Numbered from the stretch's first letter, positions 1 through 6,918 are shown. The stretch is 42,397 nt of DNA from an uncultured Clostridium sp. (GCA_947647595.1 CANSKZ010000011.1:1-42397); one strand, 5' to 3'. Numbers and translations are program-made. Notes: generated by a model not told the origin, from the sequence alone.

Positions 1-103
1 GTTCAACAACATCTATCTCATTTGTATCTAAAACAAGACTTATTTTTGCTTTTTTGGTCGTTATATCTAATGACAAATCTGTTATTACTCCTGTACTTTG
101 CAT
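1..103 (-). CDS. phage hypothetical protein (N-terminal part only)
   Basis: The first 34 codons of a leftward gene run off the window edge, starting MQSTGVITDLSLDI. A GAAGGTG ribosome binding site lies 8 bases before the ATG. The start overlaps the end of the YqaJ exonuclease gene by 19 bases, so it is translationally coupled to the recombination module. I do not recognise the family. Confidence 0.6.
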   Translation of the reverse strand, partial: MQSTGVITDLSLDITTKKAKISLVLDTNEIDVVE

Positions 104-666
104 GGAAACACACCTTCTTTCAAACATCTAGTCAATATATCTAATTTAGGTAAATATTCATTTTGTATAAATTCTTCATCATATTTTACTTGAATTAACT
201 TTAATCTCTCTTTGTCAATTTCATTAAAATAATTCATATAGTCATTTTCATTTAATGAATAAGCAACTATAAAAAGTTGATATATTTTGCTTGCATACAT
301 CTCCACTTGGGCTTGTCTCCAGTATTGCTTTGATACTTTAAATTCTTTATCTATATTGTGAGTTTTAACCTCATAAATACAAGTATCTGTATTACCATCT
401 AAATTCACTCTTAATCTATCTATTATGATTTGCTTGTCCTTTTCTAATCCTTCGATTTCAAGTGAATCTAAAATTTTGTGTTCATAATTATTCCCTGCTT
501 TTGTAGCTTCTGAACTAAAATTACTTTTGTACAACCCTAACTTTTCAAGCCACCACTTCTCAAATGTTTTTGTACTCCAATTTCCAACAACCATACTTGT
601 ATCCGAAGCTCCTATATAAAAACTCCTATCTTGACTTTGTATCAATATTAGATAAATCTCTTTCAA
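85..666 (-). CDS. YqaJ/lambda-exonuclease-family phage recombinase nuclease
   Basis: Probable 5'-3' double-strand DNA exonuclease that makes single-stranded tails for the annealing protein encoded just upstream. Visible family marks are GASDTS (residues 19-24, the usual G-x-SD opening of YqaJ proteins), E62, the D90...E99-V-K101 metal and catalytic core, and the QYWRQAQVEMY helix (114-124). At about 190 residues it is normal for phage versions. The start is uncertain: the TTG at 666 has no clear SD, and a TTG at 645 has AAAGAG twelve bases upstream. It overlaps the preceding gene by 41 bases. The first residues before the GASD motif look longer than usual, which favours the later start. Confidence 0.82.
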   Translation of the reverse strand: MKEIYLILIQSQDRSFYIGASDTSMVVGNWSTKTFEKWWLEKLGLYKSNFSSEATKAGNNYEHKILDSLEIEGLEKDKQIIIDRLRVNLDGNTDTCIYEVKTHNIDKEFKVSKQYWRQAQVEMYASKIYQLFIVAYSLNENDYMNYFNEIDKERLKLIQVKYDEEFIQNEYLPKLDILTRCLKEGVFPCKVQE

Positions 667-1273
667 AATTACTTAAAGTATCAAAATAACTAAATAAAGC
701 TTTTACCTCATCTTCTGTTTTATGAAGTTTTTCTGCAATTTCTTTTACTGTTAATCCATCTTTTAATTTTTGCGTATACACTTGTTGACATCTTTCTTTT
801 ATTTTAAAGATGTCATGTCTTGACAAATCATCTTCCCAATTATCTTTGTCTATTTTAAACTCATCCTTAAGCCATAAATCAAATCCCAATCCTGTTCTTA
901 TTGCTACGCCCTTTACAAACAATCTAGTCTGACAATTCCATAATCTCTGCTGGCTCATCGAATTATCCTTCACGGGGTTACTACCATTTGTAACAGGTCC
1001 TCTTTGTATGAACTCTAAATCATCTATTACAATTTTCACTGCTGTTTCATAAACTCTATTTGTATTCCCTTTACTATCTTTGAACTCTTGCGTAGTCATA
1101 TATAAACTACTTCCTGTTACTTCATTTACAACAGGTTCAAAATAAACTTTCTCAGCTCCATTTTCATGTAATAAATCTACTAATTTCGCCCAATTCAAAT
1201 ATTCTGCTCCATCTCTTTTTTCTATCCATTGACTTACATCTACTTTTCTTAATTCTTTATAATCTTTTAACAT
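626..1273 (-). CDS. Sak-type single-strand annealing protein (DUF1071 family)
   Basis: The 215-residue protein has the DUF1071/Sak opening (VSQWIEKRDGAEYLNWAKLV at about residues 14-33) and a conserved middle region with NSMSQQRLWNCQTR and KGVAIRTGLGFDLW. Family knowledge: such proteins coat and anneal single-stranded DNA during phage recombination and pair with a YqaJ-type exonuclease, which is exactly the next gene here. The C-terminal 50 residues look helical and include a possible HTH-like segment (LTVKEIAEKLHKTEDEVKAL). The ATG has GAGGA nine bases upstream, and the stop of the preceding gene directly abuts it. Confidence 0.85.
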   Translation of the reverse strand: MLKDYKELRKVDVSQWIEKRDGAEYLNWAKLVDLLHENGAEKVYFEPVVNEVTGSSLYMTTQEFKDSKGNTNRVYETAVKIVIDDLEFIQRGPVTNGSNPVKDNSMSQQRLWNCQTRLFVKGVAIRTGLGFDLWLKDEFKIDKDNWEDDLSRHDIFKIKERCQQVYTQKLKDGLTVKEIAEKLHKTEDEVKALFSYFDTLSNFERDLSNIDTKSR

Positions 1274-1543
1274 TTACCATTCCTCGCTTTCTTCTTTCCA
1301 TATTTCTTCTGTTTCTAAATTTTCATCTTCAAGAAACTTCATTTCATCTATAATCTCATCTTGTATAGAACTTAATTCTTTTAAATGTCTATTTTTAAAT
1401 TCATAATCTATATTGCTCATTCTGTACTTTAAATCATCAATAACACTACATATATCGTCTAAATCACTTATTTTACTTATATTTTCTTCATATTGTTTCT
1501 TAGCTCTCATCTCTTCTTGTTTTTCAATTATTTGCACTACCAT
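1274..1543 (-). CDS. small coiled-coil phage protein
   Basis: An acidic and basic helical protein of 89 residues with no recognisable family. The start chosen is ATG 1543 (MVVQIIEKQEEM), because a perfect GGGGAGGAG site precedes it; a longer frame extends to 1594 without such a site. The stop codon abuts the ATG of the annealing protein, so the two are co-translated. Its place directly before SSAP and exonuclease suggests an accessory recombination or replication role, but that is inference. Confidence 0.65.
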   Translation of the reverse strand: MVVQIIEKQEEMRAKKQYEENISKISDLDDICSVIDDLKYRMSNIDYEFKNRHLKELSSIQDEIIDEMKFLEDENLETEEIWKEESEEW

Positions 1544-1622
1544 TTCTCCTCCCCTTGACTTCTCATGTACTTTTATGTTAAAATAAAAATACATAAGATT
1601 TATTTTTTATTAATTATTGACA

Positions 1623-1898
1623 TTAGTTACTTTTGCGGGTGCTAATGTCTTCTTTTTCACTCAAAATTATGTCTAATATTTCTTTCATAGTTGTAAAAAT
1701 ATTTTTATTTTTACTATCTTTTCTATACTCTAATACCAAGTCAGTAATTAACATGTTCGTTATCCTTGCTTTCAAACTTTCACAATTCAAATCATCGTAT
1801 TTCTTTTCCAGTTGCTTGTACTCCTTTGTAAGTTTTTCAAAACTTATCATATAGAAAACTGTTACTAATAAAAACAATATCAAAAATACTATTTGCAT
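1623..1898 (-). CDS. small membrane-anchored coiled-coil phage protein
   Basis: This 91-residue protein has one N-terminal transmembrane segment (residues 2-18, MQIVFLILFLLVTVFYMI) followed by a charged coiled coil (KLTKEYKQLEKKYDDL). The SD is AGGAAGG about eleven bases upstream. It belongs to the leftward early operon. No family is recognised; single-pass proteins of this kind are common in the lysogeny and early regions of clostridial prophages. Confidence 0.6.
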   Translation of the reverse strand: MQIVFLILFLLVTVFYMISFEKLTKEYKQLEKKYDDLNCESLKARITNMLITDLVLEYRKDSKNKNIFTTMKEILDIILSEKEDISTRKSN

Positions 1899-1914
1899 TT
1901 TCTTTCTTCCTTCC

Positions 1915-2067
1915 TCAACTTTTAAATTTTAATATTACGTATATTATTTGAATAATAAATATTATAATTTGCAATATCACTAATGCTATTTTTATTTTTA
2001 AGCTATCTACTAACAAAGCTATAAACATTAAAATCCAAATAATAACTGTAAATATCCAACTACCCAT
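1915..2067 (-). CDS. small two-helix membrane protein, 50 aa
   Basis: A short gene with an excellent GGAGGAAGG site six bases before ATG 2067. The product (MGSWIFTVIIWILMFIALL...) is almost wholly hydrophobic, with two predicted membrane helices separated by a short DSLKIK loop. The stop overlaps the SD region of the next membrane gene, consistent with one operon. No family is recognised. Confidence 0.55.
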   Translation of the reverse strand: MGSWIFTVIIWILMFIALLVDSLKIKIALVILQIIIFIIQIIYVILKFKS

Positions 2068-2092
2068 AATACCTTCCTCCTTCCTTTATTTC

Positions 2093-2221
2093 TTATCTAA
2101 AAAATCCATACACAAACATAATTGCAAAAGTCACAGCTAGTCCAAATCCACAAATTACATCTGTTACTCCTCACCAATATGCTTTGTGTAGTTTCTCTGA
2201 TATGCTTTTCTTTTGTTTCAT
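2093..2221 (-). pseudogene. small phage membrane protein interrupted by an in-frame TGA
   Basis: ATG 2221 follows a perfect AAAGGAGG site and encodes MKQKKSISEKLHKAYW, then TGA (2173-2171). The same frame continues with GVTDVICGFGLAVTFAIMF, a clear membrane helix, to TAA at 2095-2093. The in-frame continuation of a sensible helix suggests a nonsense mutation in a 42-codon gene, or readthrough. TGA is a normal stop elsewhere in the window (for example recQ), so a changed code is unlikely. Confidence 0.5.
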
Positions 2222-2235
2222 TTTAGTTCCTCCTT

Positions 2236-2433
2236 TCAATTATTAAAACTTTGATTTATAAACTGCATTGCCTCTTCATGCGGTATTCGTATACAAGCAT
2301 TTCCTAGCTTTAAATTAGGTAATCCTTGCTTTATTAGCTTGTACACTTGTTGTTCTGACACATTGTACTCTTCAGCAAATTGCTTAACTGATAAATACTT
2401 TGTTCTTTTTCTGCTACAGATATTTGTTGCCAT
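2236..2433 (-). CDS. excisionase-like helix-turn-helix protein
   Basis: A 65-residue MerR/Xis-type winged helix protein. The segment YLSVKQFAEEYNVSEQQVYK is the canonical HTH_17 pattern, followed by a wing ending IRIPHEEAMQFI. Such proteins commonly direct excision together with the tyrosine integrase, but some are simple regulators. The start has GGAGGAGGG upstream. It lies behind a 17-bp inverted repeat (2486-2502) that may be its operator. Confidence 0.75.
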   Translation of the reverse strand: MATNICSRKRTKYLSVKQFAEEYNVSEQQVYKLIKQGLPNLKLGNACIRIPHEEAMQFINQSFNN

Positions 2434-2485
2434 ATTATCCCTCCTCCCTATATTTTCTTTATTTTACATATAATATTTTTAGTTG

Positions 2486-2502
2486 CTAAAACGTAGTTTT
2501 AG
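2486..2502. promoter_or_regulatory. inverted repeat upstream of the excisionase-like gene
   Basis: CTAAAAC-GTA-GTTTTAG is a perfect 7-bp inverted repeat with a 3-base spacer, between the Cro-like and excisionase-like genes. A weak leftward promoter (TTAGCA-17-TAAAAT) overlaps it. It could be an operator or the loop of an RNA hairpin; its function is inferred only. Confidence 0.35.
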
Positions 2503-2547
2503 TTGTCAAGATATTTTTTAAAATTTTATCTTACTTTTAGTATACTT

Positions 2548-2742
2548 TTAAGTTAAAAAAATTTTATCTACATTAAGTGTTGGAAAAATTTTTTTCATTT
2601 TCTTTAGCAATTCAAAACTAGGATTACGATACCCATATTCAATTGATTTATAATGAATAACTGTTATATCTAATGTTTTTGCCATGCTTTCCTGTGTTAA
2701 ATGTTGTTTTTCCCTAAATGCCTTTAGTTTCTCTCTTTTCAT
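2548..2742 (-). CDS. Cro-like HTH regulator
   Basis: A 64-residue one-domain HTH_3 protein: MKREKLKAFREKQHLTQESM opens the domain, followed by AKTLDITVIHYKSIEYGYRN. The start is ATG 2742 because GAGGTGAT lies seven bases upstream; a GTG at 2751 would overlap that site. It is the first gene of the leftward early operon and is divergent from the CI-like repressor. Together they form the lysogeny switch (inference from arrangement). Confidence 0.8.
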   Translation of the reverse strand: MKREKLKAFREKQHLTQESMAKTLDITVIHYKSIEYGYRNPSFELLKKMKKIFPTLNVDKIFLT

Positions 2743-2776
2743 TTTTATCACCTCATTTCTTACTCATTGTAAACAA

Positions 2777-2805
2777 AGTATATCTTACTTAAAGTAAGAT
2801 GTCAA
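2777..2805 (-). promoter_or_regulatory. leftward early phage promoter with operator in its spacer
   Basis: Leftward -35 TTGACA (2805-2800), a 17-base spacer and -10 TATACT (2782-2777) make a consensus promoter. The 19-bp perfect palindrome ATCTTACTTAAAGTAAGAT (2782-2800) spans the spacer and touches both boxes, so bound repressor would occlude polymerase completely. It drives the Cro-like gene and the recombination operon. Confidence 0.85.
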
Positions 2806-2878
2806 GTGTTTTTTTAAAATTTTTTTCAAAAACTTGTAAAATTGTTCATACTGTAAGTAAAATTTTTTTAAAAACTAC

Positions 2879-2908
2879 TTGAAAAGTATACTCATTGTAT
2901 GTTATACT
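2879..2908 (+). promoter_or_regulatory. promoter of the CI-like repressor
   Basis: TTGAAA (2879-2884), 18 bases, TATACT (2903-2908), followed by a GGTGAT ribosome site and the repressor ATG at 2927. The spacer holds AGTATACT, and upstream TACTGTAAGTA (2849-2859) resembles half of the main operator; these may be autoregulatory sites. Confidence 0.65.
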
Positions 2909-2926
2909 ATTGTTGGTGATGAAAAA

Positions 2927-3283
2927 ATGAATAGAATAAAAATATTAAGAGAAGAAAATCATATTACCCAAGAAGAACTTGCTGAAAAATTAACATTATC
3001 AAAAGGAATTATAAGCTTATACGAAAAAGAAGAAAGAAAACCTAGCTTAGAAGTCCTTGTAAAACTTTCCGAAATATTTGATTGTAGTATAGATTATATT
3101 TTGTGTAAATCTGATATACGAAACCCAGAAAAAGGGGTCGATTTTGACCCTGACAAGCTTCGTATAGGTTTATCTAAAAAAGATTATGAAAATATTACTG
3201 ATGAACAGATGAAACAAATTGAGGAATTGGCAAAAGTGATACTGAAAGATAATTTAAAAGATAAAGATAAAGATAAAAAATAA
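2927..3283 (+). CDS. CI-like phage repressor (HTH_3)
   Basis: A 118-residue protein with an N-terminal HTH (MNRIKILREENHITQEELAE, recognition helix around SKGIISLYEKEERKPS, residues about 25-40) and the usual helix ending CSIDYILCKSD. The C-terminal part is short and ends in a KDKDKDKK tail, so it lacks a LexA-type self-cleaving peptidase domain. Induction would then rely on the ImmA/IrrE protease encoded downstream (family knowledge from ICEBs1 and similar elements). The ATG at 2927 is chosen because GGTGAT lies six bases upstream; it is followed by a palindromic terminator. Confidence 0.85.
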   Translation: MNRIKILREENHITQEELAEKLTLSKGIISLYEKEERKPSLEVLVKLSEIFDCSIDYILCKSDIRNPEKGVDFDPDKLRIGLSKKDYENITDEQMKQIEELAKVILKDNLKDKDKDKK

Positions 3284-3306
3284 AATATGAATATTCATAT
3301 TTTTTT
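3284..3306 (+). terminator. terminator after the repressor gene
   Basis: The perfect palindrome ATATGAATATTCATAT (3285-3300) is followed by a run of six or more T, directly after the repressor stop codon. Confidence 0.6.
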
Positions 3307-3357
3307 AGCTAAAACTCTACAAGTGTAGGGAAATGTTGAAATAAAAGGAGAAATAAA

Positions 3358-4152
3358 ATGCCAGATTTAGATATAAAATCAGAAACCATTAATAAAGCCA
3401 TTGATGCTGTTGCTGATAGTACAAAAGAAACAAGAGATGCTTTAGACAAAAACACTTCTGGAGGAATTAACAAGTTTTTTGAGTTATTAAAGTCAACTCC
3501 TGTTGGGATTAAGATTGATTCATATATTGCAGAAAGACCTTACAAGCTTGAACAAGAAATGAATAAAATAAAAGAAAAATACGAAAAAATCCCTGAAAAA
3601 AATCAAGTTGAACCATCTTCATATATTGCACTTCAAACTATTAACAACTTAAATTATGCTTTAGATGAAGAACATTTAAGAGAAATGTTTGAAAACCTCT
3701 TAATCTCTGATATGGATTCGAGAAAAAAAGAATATGTATTGCCTACCTATATTAATATGATTCAACAATTAAATAAAGAAGATGCTAAATTTCTTCAAGA
3801 CTTAAAAAACAAAAAATTAATAAAAGAATTGCCTGTAATAAGAATAAAACTAGTTAATAATGTTGGTGGTTATGCTTATGTCAGTCAAAATATTATATGT
3901 TTAAAAAATAAATCATATATAGTTATTCCTAATATGGTTCTTGAAAATTTATTAAGATTAAAAATAATCGAAATTCCTTTCGATGAATATTTTGCAGATG
4001 TAACAGATTACGAAAATACGTTTAATACATTAAAAAAGACGCCTGAATTTTTTATCCTCGAAAAGGTTCCTGATAGGCATCTTGATATTCAAAAAAAGAA
4101 ATTAGAATTTACCGATTCAGGCAAAAAATTTATTGATATATGTCTTTCTTAA
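3358..4152 (+). CDS. DUF4393 / Abi-alpha family protein, candidate phage-defence cargo
   Basis: The 264-residue protein shows the DUF4393 pattern: an N-terminal helical region, then EKIPEKNQVEPSSYIALQTI and YALDEEHLREMFENLLISDM, DSRKKEYVLPTYINMIQQL and NKEDAKFL. The family is also called Abi-alpha because members are linked to abortive infection; its biochemical action is not known to me. It sits between the repressor and the ImmA gene, is transcribed with the lysogeny genes and has an AAAGGAGAAATAAA start site. That is where prophages carry superinfection-exclusion cargo. Its 3' end overlaps by 23 bases a leftward small membrane protein gene. Confidence 0.78.
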   Translation: MPDLDIKSETINKAIDAVADSTKETRDALDKNTSGGINKFFELLKSTPVGIKIDSYIAERPYKLEQEMNKIKEKYEKIPEKNQVEPSSYIALQTINNLNYALDEEHLREMFENLLISDMDSRKKEYVLPTYINMIQQLNKEDAKFLQDLKNKKLIKELPVIRIKLVNNVGGYAYVSQNIICLKNKSYIVIPNMVLENLLRLKIIEIPFDEYFADVTDYENTFNTLKKTPEFFILEKVPDRHLDIQKKKLEFTDSGKKFIDICLS

Positions 4153-4327
4153 TTTTATTAACATCTGTTTTGATTTGTACAATTTCATCTAATGCTTTGC
4201 AAATATAATCTTGATGTGTATCAAAACCTTTGCTATTAATTTTATCAAGTTTTATTAGTTGATAACACGAAAACTTATAAGTGGAAAAGCAACAAATTAT
4301 TGTAAATAATATATATAATATAAACAT
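4130..4327 (-). CDS. small single-pass membrane protein, convergent with Abi-alpha
   Basis: A 65-residue protein with an N-terminal hydrophobic helix (MFILYILFTIICCF) and a polar helical tail (ALDEIVQIKTDVNKIKKDIY). ATG 4327 is chosen because AGAGGTGAG lies five bases upstream; a GTG at 4336 lies inside that site. It has its own consensus promoter. The 3' end overlaps the Abi-alpha gene tail to tail. No family is recognised; a partner or regulator of Abi-alpha is possible but unproven. Confidence 0.65.
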   Translation of the reverse strand: MFILYILFTIICCFSTYKFSCYQLIKLDKINSKGFDTHQDYICKALDEIVQIKTDVNKIKKDIYQ

Positions 4328-4346
4328 ACATCTCACCTCTGCTTAT

Positions 4347-4375
4347 ATTATATATTAAAAATTAAAAAATGTAAA
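4347..4375 (-). promoter_or_regulatory. promoter of the small membrane protein
   Basis: Leftward TTTACA (4375-4370), 17 bases, TATAAT (4352-4347), some 20 bases before the ATG at 4327. Confidence 0.65.
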
Positions 4376-4389
4376 TACGGAGTTTTGAA

Positions 4390-4807
4390 ATGAATTTAAA
4401 TAGATTATATAATATAGCCGAAAATGAACATATTCAAATATACGATTGGCATGTTAAAGACTGTAATGGCATTTACTTAAACTACAATAAAATAAATGCC
4501 ATTGCTTTAAACTATGACGAATTAGGTACATATATAGAAGAAAAGTGCACATTAGCTGAAGAACTTGGACATTATTATATGGATGCCTCCTACTCTTTAT
4601 GTGCTGACTTAAATTACATTAATAAGCAAGAATATAGAGCAAAGAAATGGTCTTACAATGTGCTTATTCCTTTCGAGGATTTAAAATCAGCTATTTTAAA
4701 ACGGAATGAATGAAATATGTCAATTAGCAGATTATTTTGAAGTTACATGTGAATATATGCGAAATGCACTAGAATTTTACAATTCAAAATATGGATTTAT
4801 TTACTAA
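4390..4807 (+). CDS. ImmA/IrrE-type metallopeptidase, split by a +1 shift at CGG
   Basis: The first frame encodes MNLNRLYNIAENEHIQIYDW through the metal site LAEELGHYYM (residues about 55-64; the first His of HExxH is Glu) and stops at 4711. The +1 frame continues GMNEICQLADYFEVTCEYMR to TAA 4805-4807, matching the usual ImmA C-terminus (G-x-N-x-I-x-x-L-A-x-Y-F-x-V). The two join if the C of the in-frame CGG (4702-4704) is skipped: AAA-C-GGA. The joined length is 138 residues, normal for phage ImmA. Known homologues cleave the CI-like repressor. The SD is CGGAG. Either the gene is recoded at CGG or it is inactive through one inserted base. Confidence 0.72.
4702..4704 (+). other. CGG codon at the reading-frame break of ImmA
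   Basis: In-frame CGG; dropping the C turns AAA CGG AAT into AAA GGA ATG AAT and restores the family C-terminus. It is one of four such CGG sites in the window. Confidence 0.7.
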
Positions 4808-4877
4808 AGAAAAGTGGCCAGTAATGCTACTTATATTTTTTAATAATAAAACGAACAAATTTTTGAAGGAGGTAGAT

Positions 4878-5958
4878 ATGCCAAAATCTAAATATACTAA
4901 ACGAGCAGATGGACGATACATGACAACTATTACTGTAAACAAAAAAAGAAAATATATCTATGGAGCTACAGCTGAAGAAGTAGATGAAAAAATAGTCGAA
5001 ATAAAACATCAAAAAAATAATGGAATGGAAATTAATGACGAAAATTTATCTTTCAAACAATGGGCAGAACGCTGGCTCGATTTATATAAAAAAGATATTA
5101 GTTTATCTACTCTAGATATGTATAAAGACAATTTGCGTTTATACATTTATCCACAAATTGGTAACATGTTGTTAAAATCTATCAAAGAACATCATGTCAT
5201 GAAACTATTAAATGATATGTCTGAACACAAACGTGCTAGAGAAATCTCACTTTTAACAATCAAACAAATATTAGAAAAAGCAGCTGACAACAACTATGTT
5301 GTCAAAAATGTTGTCAAACACATAAAACTAAATAAACACATAGCTAAAGAAAAAACTCCGCTAACTAATGACAACATAAGCAAAATAAATGAATTAGCAA
5401 AAACAGACAACAGAGCTTTTCTAATATTATTCATAATATATACACGGTCTTCGCAAAGAAGAAATAGTTCTGTTAAAATATAGCGATATTGACTTTAACA
5501 ACAATACATTAAGAGTTAACAAAGCTTATGATTTTAAACACAAACTAATAAAATCTGTTAAAAACAAAACAAGCCGAAATGTTCCTCTTCCAAACAACAT
5601 TCTATCCAAATTAAATGAAATGAAAGCAGAACACAAACAATCAGATTTAATCTTTCCAAATTCAAAAAACAAAATTAGATCGGATACTTCATTAAGACGA
5701 TTAAAAGAAGTTCTTGAGAAACAATTAAACTTTACTTTTACTTATCATCAATTACGACATACGTATTCATGCATATTATATAAAGCAAAAATTCCAGCAA
5801 AACAAGCACAGAAATGGACAGGACATAAGGACATACGAGTGCTTTTAGATATCTACACTCATCTTGATAATGCAGATAACCAAGAAGCTTTTAATCAATT
5901 AAATGACTTTATATCAAACAAAAGTTCTGACAACACTTTGACAACAATAGATATGTAA
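4878..5958 (+). CDS. tyrosine-family integrase, split by a +1 shift at CGG
   Basis: ATG 4878 follows GAAGGAGG. The N-terminal half holds the AP2-like arm-binding domain (MPKSKYTKRADGRYMTTITV) and the SAM-like core-binding domain (FKQWAERWLDLYKK, residues about 57-150). At CGG 5445-5447 the frame breaks. Skipping its C gives YTGLRKEEIVLLKYSDIDF, the catalytic Arg box, and then HQLRHTYS, WTGHKDIRV and the tyrosine in DIYTHLD. The joined protein is 359 residues, typical of Tn916/ICE-type integrases. Without the shift the product lacks the whole catalytic centre. Its end lies 80 bp from tRNA-Thr, the likely attachment site. Confidence 0.88.
5445..5447 (+). other. CGG codon at the reading-frame break of the integrase
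   Basis: ACA CGG TCT in the first frame becomes ACA-C-GGT CTT CGC, that is T-G-L-R, in the +1 frame. The break is two codons before the catalytic Arg codon. Confidence 0.75.
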
Positions 5959-6002
5959 AACATATAAAATATGTAAAATATTTGATGAAAAAACAAAAAC
6001 CA

Positions 6003-6037
6003 AAAAACAGCTAAACCTACTGGAATAGCTGTTTTTC
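6003..6037. terminator. bidirectional terminator between integrase and tRNA operon
   Basis: AACAGCTA ... TAGCTGTT stem with A-rich and T-rich flanks on both sides. It can end integrase transcription rightwards and tRNA operon transcription leftwards. Confidence 0.7.
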
Positions 6038-6039
6038 AT

Positions 6040-6115
6040 TGGAGCCACTTGTCCGACTTGAACGGACGACCTACTGATTACAAATCAGTTGCTCTACCAA
6101 CTGAGCTAAAATGGC
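6040..6115 (-). tRNA. tRNA-Thr (TGT anticodon), CCA encoded
   Basis: The cloverleaf begins GCCATTTTAGCTCAGTTGGT, has anticodon loop TTTGTAA, T arm GTTCAAGTC and 3' AAGTGGCT plus an encoded CCA (6042-6040). The acceptor stem GCCATTT/AAGTGGC pairs fully. It is the last gene of the leftward tRNA operon. The integrase gene ends just beyond its 3' end, so this end is the probable attachment core of the element. Confidence 0.93.
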
Positions 6116-6126
6116 AATTGCAAAAT

Positions 6127-6201
6127 TGGTGACCCCTACGGGAATCGAACCCATGTCTCCGCCGTGAAAGGGCGATGTCTTAACCGCTTGACCAAGGGGC
6201 C
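6127..6201 (-). tRNA. tRNA-Glu (TTC anticodon), CCA encoded
   Basis: Begins GGCCCCTTGGTCAAGCGGTT, anticodon loop CTTTCAC, T arm GGTTCGATTCC, 3' AGGGGTCA plus encoded CCA. It is the second gene of the operon, 11 bases before tRNA-Thr. Confidence 0.94.
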
Positions 6202-6204
6202 ATA

Positions 6205-6235
6205 AAACCGAATATATCTAAAATACATTCGGTTT
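6205..6235. repeat. hairpin between tRNA-Lys and tRNA-Glu
   Basis: AAACCGAAT (6205-6213) and ATTCGGTTT (6227-6235) form a perfect 9-bp stem in the spacer, overlapping the encoded CCA of tRNA-Lys. It may be a processing signal. It lacks a T-run in the leftward direction, so a terminator is less likely. Confidence 0.4.
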
Positions 6236-6310
6236 GGTGAGCTATCCGCGACTCGAACGCGGGACAACTTGATTAAAAGTCAAGTGCTCTACCACCTGAG
6301 CTAATAGCCC
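6235..6310 (-). tRNA. tRNA-Lys (TTT anticodon), CCA encoded
   Basis: Begins GGGCTATTAGCTCAGGTGGT, anticodon loop CTTTTAA, T arm GTTCGAGTC, 3' ATAGCTCA plus encoded CCA. It is the first gene of the leftward Lys-Glu-Thr operon, directly behind a consensus promoter. Confidence 0.94.
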
Positions 6311-6353
6311 ATCTTTTGCAATATCTTGACATGAATTAGTCAAGACATATAAT

Positions 6354-6382
6354 AGTATAAACGTTTTCTTGCAATTTGTCAA
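6354..6382 (-). promoter_or_regulatory. promoter of the tRNA operon
   Basis: Leftward TTGACA (6382-6377), 17 bases, TATACT (6359-6354), about 45 bases before tRNA-Lys. The leader carries a CTTGAC...GTCAAG stem (6325-6344). Confidence 0.85.
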
Positions 6383-6447
6383 TACTTTTTTTAAAATTTT
6401 CTATTTTTTTTAAGCACTTATTTTTATTCTTTCATAAATTCCTTGAT

Positions 6448-6918
6448 TTATACACTAATTTCACAACTTTTGCCATTTTCCAAATCCAACAATTTTCGTT
6501 TTAATTCGACACCATACGCATATCCTGTCATCGAACCATCTGTACCAATCACTCTGTGACAAGGCACAATTATGACAATTGGATTTCTTCCAATCGCTGT
6601 TCCAACCGCACGAACCGCCTTTTCATTCCCAACATTTTGCGCAATTTCTCGATAACTAACCGTTTTCCCATACGGTATTTTCGCCACTTCTCTCCATACT
6701 TTTTGCTGAAATTCCGTACCTTTTAAAACCATTTCTAATTCGAATTCTTTCCTTTTCCCCACAAAATACTCCGACAATTGTTCTTCACATTTTCCTATTA
6801 CTTCACTCGAATTATCCACAACCTGAGCACAATTTGTGAATTTTAAACCTACAATCTTTCCCTTTTCCTCTTCAATCTCAATTATTCCAACAGGACTTTT
6901 ATAGTATCCAATATTCAT
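6448..6918 (-). CDS. ogt: methylated-DNA--protein-cysteine methyltransferase (Ogt type)
   Basis: Removes O6-alkyl groups from guanine by suicidal transfer to its own cysteine. The active-site motif PCHRVIG places the acceptor at C120, preceded by the DNA-binding HTH segment IPYGKTVSYREIAQ (81-94) and the RAVG arginine-finger motif. ATG 6918 is preferred over ATG 6939 because AGAGGT lies eight bases upstream; this gives 156 residues, normal for the family. It is monocistronic and divergent from the radical SAM gene. Confidence 0.93.
   Translation of the reverse strand: MNIGYYKSPVGIIEIEEEKGKIVGLKFTNCAQVVDNSSEVIGKCEEQLSEYFVGKRKEFELEMVLKGTEFQQKVWREVAKIPYGKTVSYREIAQNVGNEKAVRAVGTAIGRNPIVIIVPCHRVIGTDGSMTGYAYGVELKRKLLDLENGKSCEISV

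Noticed and set aside
1633..1854. Rightward frame opposite the small membrane coiled-coil gene
   Set aside because: Antisense to a leftward gene with good SD and operon context; the frame itself has no SD and only Ser/Phe/Leu-rich content.
2171..2173. TGA read as tryptophan (altered genetic code)
   Set aside because: TGA is used as a normal stop in recQ, spmA and other genes, and the neighbouring genes keep normal lengths.
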